A DNA stretch of 64,000 nt from Paenibacillus sonchi (GCF_016772475.1 NZ_CP068595.1:5766001-5830000); one strand, 5' to 3'. Shown: positions 37,920 through 47,469, counted from the first letter of the stretch. A program made the numbers and translations. The notes: a model not told the origin generated them from the sequence alone.

Positions 37920-39014
37920 GTGAACAAGTTTTTGAGTATTCAAAAAAACAGCGACCGTAAGCTTTTAGACGAAAAAGTGCTGCTCATGCCCTGGTTCGTA
38001 CAGCAGTTCATTGACTTCAAACGGCCAGACCTCTCCCCCTCTACTCTGCTGGAGTACATCCGCGATTATGAATCGTTCTTCGGCTGGCTTCGTGCCGAGG
38101 GTCTTACCCAGGCCGCCAGTCTGGCGGAGATTACTTTACTGGATCTGGAGACGCTGCATATGGACAGCATTGTCGGTTACCGCCTGCACCTGACCACCCG
38201 TGCTGAGGGAACCAATACCAGAGTTACGGTCTCCCGCAAGCTTTCGGCACTTAGTTCATTATTCCACTATTTAAGCCAGATTGCTGAAGACGAGAATTTC
38301 TATCCTTTGCTCAAACGCAACATCATGGCCAAGGTGGAGATCAAACGCATTCACAAGCCCAAGGATACAGCGGCCAAGCTCAAAGGCAAAATTCTGGAAG
38401 ACGAGGAGCTGCTGGAGTTCGTAGGATACATTTACGATGGATATGGGCGGGATGTTGAAGCGAACAAGCAGGCCTACTACTCCTTCCAGCTTAACCGTGA
38501 ACGCGACGCCTGCATTGCCAGCCTCATTCTGAACTCCGGCCTGCGTGTCTCAGAAGTGGTCAATCTGAACGTGGATGATCTGGATGTGAACAATAAGCTG
38601 CTGTATGTTTACCGCAAGGGGAATAACGATGAAACGTTCAAAACCCCGGTCTACTTCAGGGAACAAGCCAAGGATGACCTCTCGCTCTATCTGAGCCTGC
38701 GGCAGTCCCGCTACAAAACGCCCAAGAAAGAAAAAGCGCTGTTCATTGCACTGCCGAACGGCAGCCATGAAGGCAAACGGATGACCAAGCGGGCGATTCA
38801 GGAGATGATTATCAAATACGCCAAGCGGTTCGGCAAGCCCTATCTTACCGTGCATAAGCTGCGCCACTCTTTTGCTACAGACTATTATCTGCAAAATGAT
38901 ATCTACAAAACGAAGGAACAGCTCGGACACGCCTCAACTGAAACTACCGAAGTCTATGCGCATCTTACAGACAAAACGATGTCTGAGGCGATTGAGCGGC
39001 GTCTGGAGAACTGA
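37920..39014 (+). CDS. xerS: Tyrosine recombinase XerS
   Basis: A 364-residue Xer recombinase of the single-recombinase type, which resolves chromosome dimers at a dif site at cell division. N-terminal SAM-like domain (LSPSTLLEYIRDYESFF), a charged mid-section (IKRIHKPKDTAAKLKGK) and catalytic residues Arg (SGLRVSEV), HKLRHSF, LGHAST and Tyr (TTEVYAHLT). It is closest in length and layout to streptococcal XerS. The GTG at 37920 has only a weak site. No difSL-like sequence was seen in the 168 bp upstream. The pentapeptide gene follows after 32 bp. Confidence 0.85.
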   Translation: MNKFLSIQKNSDRKLLDEKVLLMPWFVQQFIDFKRPDLSPSTLLEYIRDYESFFGWLRAEGLTQAASLAEITLLDLETLHMDSIVGYRLHLTTRAEGTNTRVTVSRKLSALSSLFHYLSQIAEDENFYPLLKRNIMAKVEIKRIHKPKDTAAKLKGKILEDEELLEFVGYIYDGYGRDVEANKQAYYSFQLNRERDACIASLILNSGLRVSEVVNLNVDDLDVNNKLLYVYRKGNNDETFKTPVYFREQAKDDLSLYLSLRQSRYKTPKKEKALFIALPNGSHEGKRMTKRAIQEMIIKYAKRFGKPYLTVHKLRHSFATDYYLQNDIYKTKEQLGHASTETTEVYAHLTDKTMSEAIERRLEN

Positions 39015-39046
39015 TCCCCTTATCCTGAAAGGAGTTATTGTCCTAA

Positions 39047-39916
39047 ATGTCTTACCCCCAAGAATTGCTGTCTGCTTCACTTGATCAAAACCACATTCAT
39101 TTACAGTCGAATTGTGAAAGCTGCTTTGGCCTATGCTGTGCCGCATTGCCCTTTGCCGTATCTTCAGACTTTGCCATCGATAAAAATGCCGGCCAGCCTT
39201 GTCCTAACCTGCGGAATGACTTCCGCTGCGGGATTCATACGGGTCTGAGAGCCAAGGGCTTCAGGGGTTGTACTGTGTATGAATGCTTTGGTGCAGGGCC
39301 TAAGGTTTCCCATATTACCTTCAACGGCAGGGACTGGCGCGAGGCTCCGGAAACCGCTGCTTCAATGTTCGAGGTCTTCCCGGTGATGCGTCATCTTCAT
39401 GAACTGCTGTGTTATCTGACCGAGGCACTGCTGCTGCCGGCTACCCAGCCGATTCACAGCCAGCTCTATTCCGCCCTTGAGCAGACAGAGCGGCTCACCC
39501 TGCTGCCGGCTGAAGCCCTGCTCAAGGTGGACGTCCATGCTGCCCGTGCAGAGATCAATGAACTGCTGCTGCGGACCAGCGAGCTGGCACGCGAAGCTGC
39601 ACGGCGTCAGCTGCACAATGCGCCCAAACGCCCCAAAGTCTATCGGGGCGCCGACCTGATCGGCGCCAAGCTCAAAAAGGCAGATCTGCGCTGTGTCAGT
39701 CTGCGTGGAGCTTATCTGATTGCTGCAGACCTCAGCGGAGCAGATCTGAGGGGAGCCGATCTGATCGGGGCTGATTTCCGCGACACCAATCTTTGCGGCG
39801 CTGACCTTAGAGGCACCTTGTTTCTGACCCAATCGCAGCTTAATGCGGCGAAGGGCGATGCTTCAACCAGGCTTCCCGATAGATTTGTACATCCTGAGCA
39901 CTGGATGATGGTGTAG
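39047..39916 (+). CDS. Cys-rich pentapeptide-repeat protein
   Basis: A 289-residue protein with two parts. The first ~75 residues carry eight Cys in a pattern CESCFGLCC ... CPNL ... CGIH ... CTVYECF, like a metal-binding (YkgJ-type) cluster. After a helical middle, residues ~200-260 are pentapeptide repeats (GADLIGAKLKKADLRCVSLR, then AADLSGADLRGADLIGADFR). The start at 39047 follows AAAGGAG. The fusion of a Cys cluster with a right-handed quadrilateral helix is uncommon. Whether it binds metal or DNA enzymes is unknown. Confidence 0.85.
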   Translation: MSYPQELLSASLDQNHIHLQSNCESCFGLCCAALPFAVSSDFAIDKNAGQPCPNLRNDFRCGIHTGLRAKGFRGCTVYECFGAGPKVSHITFNGRDWREAPETAASMFEVFPVMRHLHELLCYLTEALLLPATQPIHSQLYSALEQTERLTLLPAEALLKVDVHAARAEINELLLRTSELAREAARRQLHNAPKRPKVYRGADLIGAKLKKADLRCVSLRGAYLIAADLSGADLRGADLIGADFRDTNLCGADLRGTLFLTQSQLNAAKGDASTRLPDRFVHPEHWMMV

Positions 39917-39967
39917 AAGCACCGCCGCAATTGCTGCTCTTCGTTCCCGGAAGCCCATACAGCAGCA

Positions 39968-40017
39968 GAACAGCGGCTCCGCACTCCTTCAACTGGTGAG
40001 CGGGGCCGCTGTTCTTT
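39968..40017 (+). terminator. Terminator after the pentapeptide gene
   Basis: GAACAGCGGC pairs with GCCGCTGTTC-type sequence, followed by TTTGAG. It ends the xerS/pentapeptide region. Confidence 0.65.
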
Positions 40018-40088
40018 GAGACGGGGGTTATAGTAAAGTAACTTTAACGGGAGTTGTTACACTCTGGAAGTTCAAAATTGTGAATTTT

Positions 40089-40625
40089 TCATATACTGAA
40101 ATTTTGAAAGTAAGATCGTTGCTGCCACAAAAGGTTGGCTATTTCCAGGCTATCGTTAACAGCAAACCGGTGAATGCCCGGGACCTCCGGCAATTCCATT
40201 CCCCGTATGGAGTCCCAGACGGCCATTGCGACTATATTGCTTGCCTCTCCCAGCAGCGGGATATCCTCTTCACGGCGGAGCAGGACGATTTTGGGGTAAG
40301 GTTCCTGTTTGAAGCCCTCTACCAGTACATAATCATAGCCGGCAAAAGCTTCAATCAGCTCCGCCAGACTGCTTGTCCGTTCCTGAATCACCGACGTCCG
40401 GGCAGCGCTGGTGATGGCAACCGCTGAAGCCCCGGCCTGCCGCTGCTTCCAGGTATCCGTTCCCTCATGGTCCATCTCAAAATCATGGCCGTCATGCTTG
40501 ATGACCGCTACTGTGCAGCCTTTTTTACGCAACAGCGGAATCAATTCGCAGAGCAGGGTCGTTTTGCCGCTGTTTTTATAACCCACGATCTGGCACACGG
40601 CAGGTCTGCTGCTCCCTTTTTTCAA
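40089..40625 (-). CDS. mobB: Molybdopterin-guanine dinucleotide adapter MobB
   Basis: A ~178-residue GTP-binding protein of molybdenum-cofactor assembly that helps MobA. P-loop GYKNSGKTTLL, then VAVIKHDGHDFEMDHEGTDT and YVLVEGFKQEPYPKIVL. The frame begins at a TTG (40625) inside the intergenic repeat and has no clear ribosome binding site; a GTG at 40598 follows AAAAAAGGGAG at ~11 nt and may be the real start. It lies downstream of moeA on the same strand with 166 bp between them, most of it the repeat. No mobA is in the window. Confidence 0.88.
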   Translation of the reverse strand: MKKGSSRPAVCQIVGYKNSGKTTLLCELIPLLRKKGCTVAVIKHDGHDFEMDHEGTDTWKQRQAGASAVAITSAARTSVIQERTSSLAELIEAFAGYDYVLVEGFKQEPYPKIVLLRREEDIPLLGEASNIVAMAVWDSIRGMELPEVPGIHRFAVNDSLEIANLLWQQRSYFQNFSI

Positions 40626-40722
40626 ATATAAGAATTTATATGCTTCACGCTATAAATTTTCCTTCTATTTCTCACTGAAACGGTACCGTCCTTAAAAAGG
40701 ACGGCAAAGCCGTTTCTACTTG
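40624..40722 (-). repeat. Structured intergenic repeat, copy 2
   Basis: Nearly identical to copy 3 at 57642-57740. Minus strand: CAAGTAGAAACGGCTTTGCC, hairpin CCGTCCTTTTTAAGGACGG, CCGTTTCAGTGAGAAATAG, then GCGTGAAGCATATAAATTC. GAAACGG and CCGTTTC form an outer stem. Unlike the other copies it is followed by a gene and not a terminator. Confidence 0.85.
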
Positions 40723-40791
40723 TCATCTTTTGTTGTCTGCGCCGCCTCATTCCAGCAGCCTCCCATCCAGCATTACCTGTCTCAGGCCGAT

Positions 40792-42071
40792 TTAGCCCCG
40801 AATTTCACCAGGCAGCTTGAGTACTTTCACAGAATCTCCCGCAGTTATTCCCCGTTCCTCCGGCGGGATCACGATTAGGCAGTCACTATCCTTAATCGTT
40901 ACCATCACAGAGGATTCATCAATGGCGGCCGGATAGGCATAAAGCTGCCCTTCATGAATCTCCAGCCGGGCACGGACAAAGCGGGTGTAATTATTCACTT
41001 TGTTATAATCTGCTCCCAGCACCGCTGTCCATTCCGGAAGGAATGGCTGGTCAGCCCCTTGCATCTGCAGGATGGCAGGCCGGGCGAACAGATGAAATCC
41101 AACAAAACAGGCACCCGGATTGCCCGACAACGCCAGTAAAAGCGTTCCTCCCCGGACAGCAGCCGTTGTCACACTTCCAGGACGCATCGTCACCTTGTTG
41201 AACAGCATGTCCCCGCTGTTCTCGCGGATCAGATCTCCCATGATGTCATAATCCCCGACAGACACCCCTCCAGTGGTAATCACCACATCATAACTTTCCA
41301 GAGCGATCTGCACCTTGCTTCGCGCCTGTTCAATATCATCCACAATTGCCCCAAGCATCACCGGCTCCCCGCCACACTCACGCACCAGCGCTTCCAGCAT
41401 AGGAGAATTGCTGTTTCTTATTTTGCCGGGAACAAGCGGTTCGTGAACGTCCAACAGCTCGGTTCCGGTTGCAAAGATGCCTACCCTGGGTCTGCGTATG
41501 ACTTGTACCAAAGGGATTCCGAAAGCAGCCAGGACTGCAATATCGCCAGCCTTAATCATCCTTCCGGCGGAAAGCACAAGCTCTCCCTCCTTCAGCTCAA
41601 AGCCGCGCTGTGTCACATTTTTGCCAGCTGCCTGCGGCTTGCGGATACCCACCTGAAGCCTTCCGCCTTCTTCCCTGCTCTCCGTAGCTTCCAGCATCAC
41701 CACCGTATCCGCGCCTGCCGGCACCTGGGCTCCTGTCATAATGCGGGCAGCCGTCCCTCTCCGGATATCGGCAGCAGGTACGGCGCCGCAAGGAATGTTG
41801 TCCACCACGTCCAGCCAGACCCGCTTGCCTTCCCCGCCTCCTCCGTGTCGGCGGCCATAAGCGCATAGCCGTCCATACCTGAACGGTTAAAGGCCGGGAA
41901 CGGATGAGGCGCATAGACGGGCTCCGCCAAATAACGTCCCACACTCTGGTCCAGAGGCACCTTTTCCATCTGGAGCAGCTTGGCATATTCCATAATCCGC
42001 GACTGGGCTTCTGCAACCTGGAGCGCTTTACGGTGAAATTTAGAATCTTTTGCTTCCTCTTTACTGTTCAT
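40792..42071 (-). CDS. moeA: Molybdopterin molybdenumtransferase MoeA (frameshift)
   Basis: Inserts molybdate into adenylated molybdopterin. Repaired length about 426 residues, normal for MoeA. N-terminal part: FPAFNRSGMDGYALMA; second part: RIMTGAQVPAGADTVVM, then ATGTELLDVHEPLVPGKIRN, and ITTGGVSVGDYDI. The frames join at 41832-41835, where four C (G on the coding strand) should be five, giving DTEEAGEGKRVWLDVVDN. The start at 42071 follows AGAGGTT. A SigA-like promoter lies 70-100 bp upstream. mobB lies downstream. Confidence 0.92.
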
Positions 42072-42140
42072 GTGTACCCAACCTCTTCATCTCGTTTTGT
42101 CATCAATTATTCTGAGTTGATCCACTGGCCATACAGGACT

Positions 42141-42171
42141 ATTTTAACATGGCAGACCTTAAAGAGTTCAA
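42141..42171 (-). promoter_or_regulatory. Possible moeA promoter
   Basis: On the minus strand TTGAAC (42166-42171) and TAAAAT (42141-42146) are 19 bp apart, slightly long, in the 222-bp gap upstream of moeA. Confidence 0.4.
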
Positions 42172-42293
42172 AAAATAGATGCCACGCAATCAAGCGAAAG
42201 CATCTATCATTATAGAGATCTTCAAGTCCGCTGAGTTCAAATGAAACGGCAGTATTTGGCGGCGCGTTGTGCCTGCTGAATCTCCGGTACCTG

Positions 42294-42803
42294 CTAGGCC
42301 CGGATGACTTTAACGTCTCCAGGAATGACTTTTTCACCTTCATACAGCATAAACCGGCCATTCTGCCACTCTACCCGAAGCAGCCGGGACTCATCGGACT
42401 GGTATTGCCAGACATGCTGCTGCCCGCCGTTCGTATAAGGAGTCTGACCGGTGACGGAGGCATATCCTTCATATTCCTCTTCCAGATAATACGTGTAATC
42501 ATCCAGCTCCAGGGTAGCCGGCACCTCGGCAGGATTATCCAGACGCCCGTCAATCGGCTGATACAATGCGTACTGGAGCTGCTCTCTTTGTTCTATATAC
42601 AGATACCCAATGCTGCTGCCGTCGCGCAAAGTCAATACCACAGCATTGCGGCCGCTGGTTTGCGTTCGCCCAGTTACCTCGTAGGTTACCAGAGACACCT
42701 CGCAAATATCGCCCGGGGACAAGTCCAGCATGCTTTTGGGTGCAGCCGGAGCCTCAGGTTTGGAGAAAATATTACCAATACGTTTCCAAATACTCAAACT
42801 CAT
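42294..42803 (-). CDS. DUF4178-domain protein
   Basis: A 169-residue soluble protein: short N-terminal helix (SLSIWKRIGNIFSKPEAP) then a DUF4178 domain (LDLSPGDICEVSLVTYEVTG and YASVTGQTPYTNGG). Two adjacent ATG codons occur at 42806 and 42803 near AAAGGA. It is the third gene after PspA and DUF350 on one strand. DUF4178 proteins recur beside PspA and DUF350 in many bacteria, suggesting a shared membrane-stress function; none is biochemically defined. Confidence 0.78.
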   Translation of the reverse strand: MSLSIWKRIGNIFSKPEAPAAPKSMLDLSPGDICEVSLVTYEVTGRTQTSGRNAVVLTLRDGSSIGYLYIEQREQLQYALYQPIDGRLDNPAEVPATLELDDYTYYLEEEYEGYASVTGQTPYTNGGQQHVWQYQSDESRLLRVEWQNGRFMLYEGEKVIPGDVKVIRA

Positions 42804-42822
42804 CATTCCTTTTAAAGGTTTT

Positions 42823-43233
42823 CTAACCTCGAATAAAAGCCGCAATAATCAATGCACCGGTCACATGAAGGGAGCCTGCCAGCACGCCGTAGCCGATTTT
42901 GCCCAGTTGGGTGCCATGGTCCAGATCCAGCTTCGCCCAGGTGAACAGGAGCAGACGCACTATTTTTTCCAGGAAAAATAAAAGAACAAAGGAAACTATG
43001 GAGACCACCAGTGCATCCCCCAAACTGTTGGAAGAAGCAATGGAGGACGATAGAATATAGCCTTGCGCCAGCAGCTTAAGCACAAACCGCATGGTAACCG
43101 CCATATTGCCTGCTTTGATCTCTTCCAAATCGTTATAACGGGTAAAAAGCGAATCCACGTACATCAGCACACATAGCAGTACCGAGCCGCTCACCGTCCA
43201 TACCACCATGGACACCAGAATATGGAAATCCAT
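42823..43233 (-). CDS. DUF350 (YjfL-like) membrane protein
   Basis: A 136-residue protein with four predicted transmembrane helices (VWTVSGSVLLCVLMYVDSLF, VVSIVSFVLLFFLEKIVRLL). DUF350/YjfL proteins associate with PspA-type genes. The start is at 43233 after the PspA gene (129 bp gap). The following DUF4178 gene is only 19 bp away. Role in membrane integrity is inferred. Confidence 0.8.
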   Translation of the reverse strand: MDFHILVSMVVWTVSGSVLLCVLMYVDSLFTRYNDLEEIKAGNMAVTMRFVLKLLAQGYILSSSIASSNSLGDALVVSIVSFVLLFFLEKIVRLLLFTWAKLDLDHGTQLGKIGYGVLAGSLHVTGALIIAAFIRG

Positions 43234-43362
43234 TGCTTAGCCCCCGATAATCAGTTTGCCTGCCCGCTGCGGGCAGCATAGAGAAGGCGAAGAAGAAACG
43301 TCCGATCTGTCTCCCCTTCGCCTGTGGACATTAGCCTTGAAGCCTGGGCCTATGCCAATATG

Positions 43363-44031
43363 TTATTGTTTGTCGTATTGCTTCATCAGCGCGGCCAATT
43401 CATCCTCTACCGCCTGATCCTTGCCCAGCTTCTCAAATTCGTCATCCAGCGATTTGTTGCCGGAGCTCATCTCGTTGCTGGCTTCAGCCTGTGCTTCCGC
43501 GGCCAGCATTTTGTCCTCCATCCGTTTCAGTCCTGCGGAGGCGGAATCGGAGCTGAATCCGCTCATGGCTTTGTTGATTTCCGTCTGGGCCTTGGCGGCA
43601 TTGTAACGGGCAACCAGCGTCTCACGTTTGTTTTTCATCTGGGTAAGCTGTTTGCGCATTTCCTCCAGCTTGCCGCGCAGATTATCCGCAGATGCCTTAT
43701 TCTGGTCAAAGCTTGCCTTGTATTCTACCAGCTTGGCTTCCGCAGCCTTCTTCTCTTCCAGAGCACGGCGGGCCAGATCGGCATTGCCTGCCTGAGCAGC
43801 GGTATGCGCCTGCTGATTGCGTTTGCTTACCAGCGCTTCCTGTTCTTCGTAGAGCTGCTTGAACTTTTTCTCAATCGCGATCTGGGCTGCAACAGCTTTT
43901 TCCGCATCCTCCAAATCTTCAGTCATGTCACGAATGTATTGGTCCGTCATTTTGACCGGGTCTTCCGCTTTGTCGATAATCGCATTCACATTGGACATGG
44001 TCAAATCACGTAATCTTTTAAAGATAGACAT
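43363..44031 (-). CDS. pspA: PspA/IM30 family protein
   Basis: A 222-residue, almost wholly coiled-coil ESCRT-III-like protein that binds stressed membrane. Begins MSIFKRLRDLTMSNVNAIID (amphipathic helix) and contains EDPVKMTDQYIRDMTEDLED, a family hallmark. The start at 44031 follows TTGGAGGA. It heads the DUF350/DUF4178 cluster and follows the LpdD-like gene by 63 bp. LiaH-type use in cell-envelope stress is the best-known role in Bacillota. Confidence 0.9.
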   Translation of the reverse strand: MSIFKRLRDLTMSNVNAIIDKAEDPVKMTDQYIRDMTEDLEDAEKAVAAQIAIEKKFKQLYEEQEALVSKRNQQAHTAAQAGNADLARRALEEKKAAEAKLVEYKASFDQNKASADNLRGKLEEMRKQLTQMKNKRETLVARYNAAKAQTEINKAMSGFSSDSASAGLKRMEDKMLAAEAQAEASNEMSSGNKSLDDEFEKLGKDQAVEDELAALMKQYDKQ

Positions 44032-44094
44032 TGGTTCATTCCTCCAAAATAAAAGTTAGTTGCTTATTTGTTATCTTCTACGCAGGGAGTGGCA

Positions 44095-44442
44095 TTATCG
44101 TTTCAAATTTTGCCCAAATAAATATTGATCTACTTTGAAATTCACAATGTCCACAACCCGGGCTATGCCTTCCTTGCTTAAATCGTCGTAATGAATGCCC
44201 ATCACTACTGTAACCGTCCGGTCAAGCGCAGCGGCAACCCGCGTGGCAATAGATTCGGAGACCGTATGCTCCTTATGGTGAGGAACCGCCGACGTTGATA
44301 CCTTAACGTTCCCTTCCTCCATATAAGCCGTACTGGCAGCGCCAATGTGCCGGACTCCTCCGCCAATCAGCAGCAGCAGGTCCCGGCCAACCTCGATAGC
44401 AGACAGTTCAATGTCACCCGGATGAAGCTGTGAAGAAGACAT
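44095..44442 (-). CDS. LpdD-like protein (YclD type)
   Basis: A 115-residue protein with the GGGVRHIGAASTAY and VSTSAVPHHKEHTVSE blocks. This matches the small LpdD/YclD family linked to prenylated-FMN decarboxylases. No ubiD/ubiX-type decarboxylase is nearby, so a different role is possible. The gene lies between pyrD and pspA in the same direction. Confidence 0.6.
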   Translation of the reverse strand: MSSSQLHPGDIELSAIEVGRDLLLLIGGGVRHIGAASTAYMEEGNVKVSTSAVPHHKEHTVSESIATRVAAALDRTVTVVMGIHYDDLSKEGIARVVDIVNFKVDQYLFGQNLKR

Positions 44443-44529
44443 CAGATACTCCCCTTTCCCATTATATTAACCATAGTACACGAAGATATCTCAGGAAGAG
44501 AAGACCTGGGCCTAAATCCTTCACTAGAT

Positions 44530-45461
44530 TCAGATGATGCCGCGGATTTCCTCCAGCGATGATATGTTCTCTTCAATCATGAACTGCTGCAGCTCTTCTA
44601 CAAGCGTACTGCCTGCCCGCAAATTCATGAAGTTATATGTGCCTACCTGAATCACCGTTGCACCGGCCATAATAAATTCAATGATGTCTGTAGCGGAGGT
44701 AATTCCCCCCATGCCAATCACCGGTATGGATACCCGCTTCGCCACCTGGTGCACCATCCGGAGCGCCACCGGTTTGATTGCAGGACCGGACAATCCGGCA
44801 TACAAATTATTGAATACACTGCGGCGGCGGCGGACATCGATCTTCATGCCGGAGATCGTATTGATCAGCGAGATGGCGTCAGCGCCTTCCTCCTGGCACA
44901 TTACGGCCATTTCCGCGATATCCTCGGCGTTCGGGGACAGTTTCACCGCTAGCGGAAGCTTGGTTGCCGCTCTTACAGCACGCACTACTTCCTGTGCGGC
45001 AGGTGTTTTTACACCAAAGGCGATGCCGCCTTCCTTGACGTTGGGACAGGAAATATTCAGCTCAATCATATCCACCGCAGGTTTGCCGGCAGCGCTGCGC
45101 GCATCGGCATCCCGCTGAATCAGCTCGGCCCCCCGCACATAATCCGCCAGCGTGTTCCCGCCGAGGTTCACCAAACGTGCGGTATCCAGCGTCTCCCAAT
45201 AAGGAAGCTCTTTGGCGAGAAACGCTTCTACCCCCGGATTCTCCAGCCCTACGCTATTCAGCATGCCCGAAGCTGTCTCATAAACACGCACACCGGGGTT
45301 GCCGGCCTTAGGGTGAAGGGTAAGGCCTTTGCCGGAGATGCCCCCAGCAGTGAAACATCGTACAGCTTGCTGTATTCACGGCCGAACCCGAAGGTTCCGG
45401 AAGCCATGATGACCGGGTTCTTGAAATGAACACCCGCTATATTAGCCGTCATATTAATCAT
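44530..45461 (-). CDS. pyrD: Dihydroorotate dehydrogenase PyrD, class 1B catalytic subunit (frameshift)
   Basis: FMN enzyme of pyrimidine synthesis, paired with PyrK. N-terminal [30 protein letters not shown] carries the active-site region; FMN-binding [14 protein letters not shown]. The frame breaks at 45341-45345, where five C (G on the coding strand) should be six; corrected: [20 protein letters not shown]. About 310 residues, normal. The first 8 bp overlap pyrK, so the two are translationally coupled. Because de novo pyrimidine synthesis is hard to lose, the break is probably a sequencing fault. Confidence 0.93.
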
Positions 45462-46176
45462 GGAAGATCACCTCTTCCGCGAGGAATACCGGACCGTCTG
45501 CACAAGCCTTGCGCTGTCCGTCACGGCAGGAGACGCTGCACACGAGACAGGCGCCGATTCCGCAAGCCATGCGGTTCTCCAGGGACAGATACACATTTGG
45601 TCTTTTGCCAGCCGCCTGTGCTGCTATCCCCTTCAGCTGCGCAGCTTTCAGCATCGGATGCGGTCCGCAGACAAAGATATGGTCATAGCTGGTAAAATCG
45701 ACGCTGTCAAGCACCAGGCCGCCCACATTGACTGTCAATTCAGCGGCCAGAGGACGAAAAGCCTCGGTGCGGAACGCCTCACGGCTGAAGCCCAGATAAA
45801 TATCGCTGCCCGGCAGCTCCTGCGCACAGTAGTACAGAGGGGCGATCCCGATTCCCCCGCCTACCAATGCAACCTTGCCGTCTACAACCGGAAATCCGCT
45901 GCCAAAAGGCCCTTCGAGCTCCAGGGAATCTCCGGGCTCCAGTTCAGCCAAAATCTTCGTGCCCTCACCCACCACATGATACAGAAATTCCACACCGTTA
46001 TCGTTAACTTGATGTATGCTTAGCGGTCTGGACAGCAGTGGAAAGGCTCCCCATGCCCGCAACATGTAGAATTGCCCCATTGCACCACCGTAATCCCCTT
46101 CGACCCGAAGGTGATACACTCCATCTGCCAGCCGCTCGTTACTAATCACCGTCGCCACGTTATCAAGCTCCTTCAA
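45454..46176 (-). CDS. pyrK: Dihydroorotate dehydrogenase B electron-transfer subunit PyrK
   Basis: A 240-residue iron-sulfur flavoprotein that passes electrons from PyrD to NAD. FAD-binding RPLSIHQ, NAD-binding VALVGGGIGIAPLYY, and C-terminal [2Fe-2S] ligands CGIGACLVCSVSC with a fourth Cys in RKACADGPV. It overlaps pyrD by 8 bp. No other pyr gene is nearby, so the pyr operon is split in this genome or continues elsewhere. No attenuator/PyrR site was recognised in the 68-bp gap upstream. Confidence 0.93.
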   Translation of the reverse strand: MKELDNVATVISNERLADGVYHLRVEGDYGGAMGQFYMLRAWGAFPLLSRPLSIHQVNDNGVEFLYHVVGEGTKILAELEPGDSLELEGPFGSGFPVVDGKVALVGGGIGIAPLYYCAQELPGSDIYLGFSREAFRTEAFRPLAAELTVNVGGLVLDSVDFTSYDHIFVCGPHPMLKAAQLKGIAAQAAGKRPNVYLSLENRMACGIGACLVCSVSCRDGQRKACADGPVFLAEEVIFHD

Positions 46177-46244
46177 ATTTAATCTTATTAACCATGCCTT
46201 AGAAGGAACTTAAAATCTGTGATAAAGTTCACATTCCTCATTGC

Positions 46245-47291
46245 CTATTTTTGCTTCCAGACCCCGCGTTCATATGGCTTGGGCACATTCACCTTATCTA
46301 CGCCGCCAAGCGCCTCTTCGGCGTGCAGTGCCCAATAGGGGTCGCTCAGCATTCCCCGGCCCACAGCGACAAGCTCCGCCTTCTCCCCGGTGACAATCGA
46401 CTGCGCCTCCTCATAGGATTCCAGGCGCCCTACAGCAATCACAGGAACCTGAAGTCCGCTGCGGATGTACTCGGCAAGAGCGACCTGGTAAGCCGGTCCA
46501 GCACCAGGTCCGCCGTTTGATCCAACGGGTCCTTCGCCTCCTGAAGACACATGGAACATATCCACTCCAGCAGCCTTATAGCGGCGGCAGAACTCAAGCG
46601 CATAGTCTTCATTATATCCGCCTTCGACGTATTCTTTGGCGGATACTCTCATAAGGAGCGGCACCTCAACAGGAAGCACCTCACGTACGGCACGGGTTAC
46701 CTGTTCCCCGAACAGAATCGGGTCTGCCCCATATTCGTCCTCTCTGACATTCGTCAGCGGCGAGTGGAACTGATGGATCAGATACCCGTGTGCTCCATGC
46801 AGCTCAACAGTATCAAAGCCAGCTTCTACTGCCCGCCGCGCGCCTTCACGGTAGGCCCCAATCAGCCCGGCAATCTCTTCTGTACTGAGCGCCCGGGGCG
46901 TCTTGGACTTAGCGTCGAATGGAATGGCCGACGGGGCAACGGGAGGCTCCGCATCCTGGGCCTTGCGGCCGGCATGACCAAGCTGGATGGCAATCCTGGC
47001 CCCTTGAGTATGTACCGCATCGGTCAGCCTCCGGTAAGCTGCAATATGCTCATCGCTCCAGATTCCCGTATCCTGATTGGTGATCCGGCCATCCGGATGG
47101 ATTCCGGTCATCTCTACAATAATGAATCCGGTACCGCCCACAGCCCGGCTGACATAATGAACGAAATGCCAATCATTTGGGATTCCATCCTGCTTGTCTA
47201 CAGCGTATTGGCACATAGGGGGCATTACAACTCGATTTTTTAAGGACAGGGCCTTCAATTCATAGGGTGCAAACAAATCCGGCATTACCAT
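46245..47291 (-). CDS. namA: NADPH dehydrogenase NamA (Old Yellow Enzyme)
   Basis: FMN-dependent ene-reductase of the YqjM type, reducing activated C=C bonds and quinones in oxidative stress. Visible: MPPMCQYAV with the tuning Cys, HGAHGYLIHQFHSPLTN with the two His that bind substrate, and FMN-binding VAVGRGMLSDP. Full length (348). The start at 47291 is a GTG/ATG pair near GGAAGGAATGG. It is upstream of pyrK (68 bp) on the same strand and may form one transcript with it. Confidence 0.92.
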   Translation of the reverse strand: MVMPDLFAPYELKALSLKNRVVMPPMCQYAVDKQDGIPNDWHFVHYVSRAVGGTGFIIVEMTGIHPDGRITNQDTGIWSDEHIAAYRRLTDAVHTQGARIAIQLGHAGRKAQDAEPPVAPSAIPFDAKSKTPRALSTEEIAGLIGAYREGARRAVEAGFDTVELHGAHGYLIHQFHSPLTNVREDEYGADPILFGEQVTRAVREVLPVEVPLLMRVSAKEYVEGGYNEDYALEFCRRYKAAGVDMFHVSSGGEGPVGSNGGPGAGPAYQVALAEYIRSGLQVPVIAVGRLESYEEAQSIVTGEKAELVAVGRGMLSDPYWALHAEEALGGVDKVNVPKPYERGVWKQK

Positions 47292-47469
47292 TCCTTCCTT
47301 CCCGCTGCGTTCTCATAATAGACAGGACTTTTTCCCCGTCAAATGTAGTATACACGTATTTTCGGCATTGGAGGCATGGAGATTCAGCATAATTCTGCCT
47401 CCGGCAGGGGATAACAAGAGAAGTATGAAGCCAGCGGAGTCATTCAGATTAATAAGGAGGCGAGACTCG

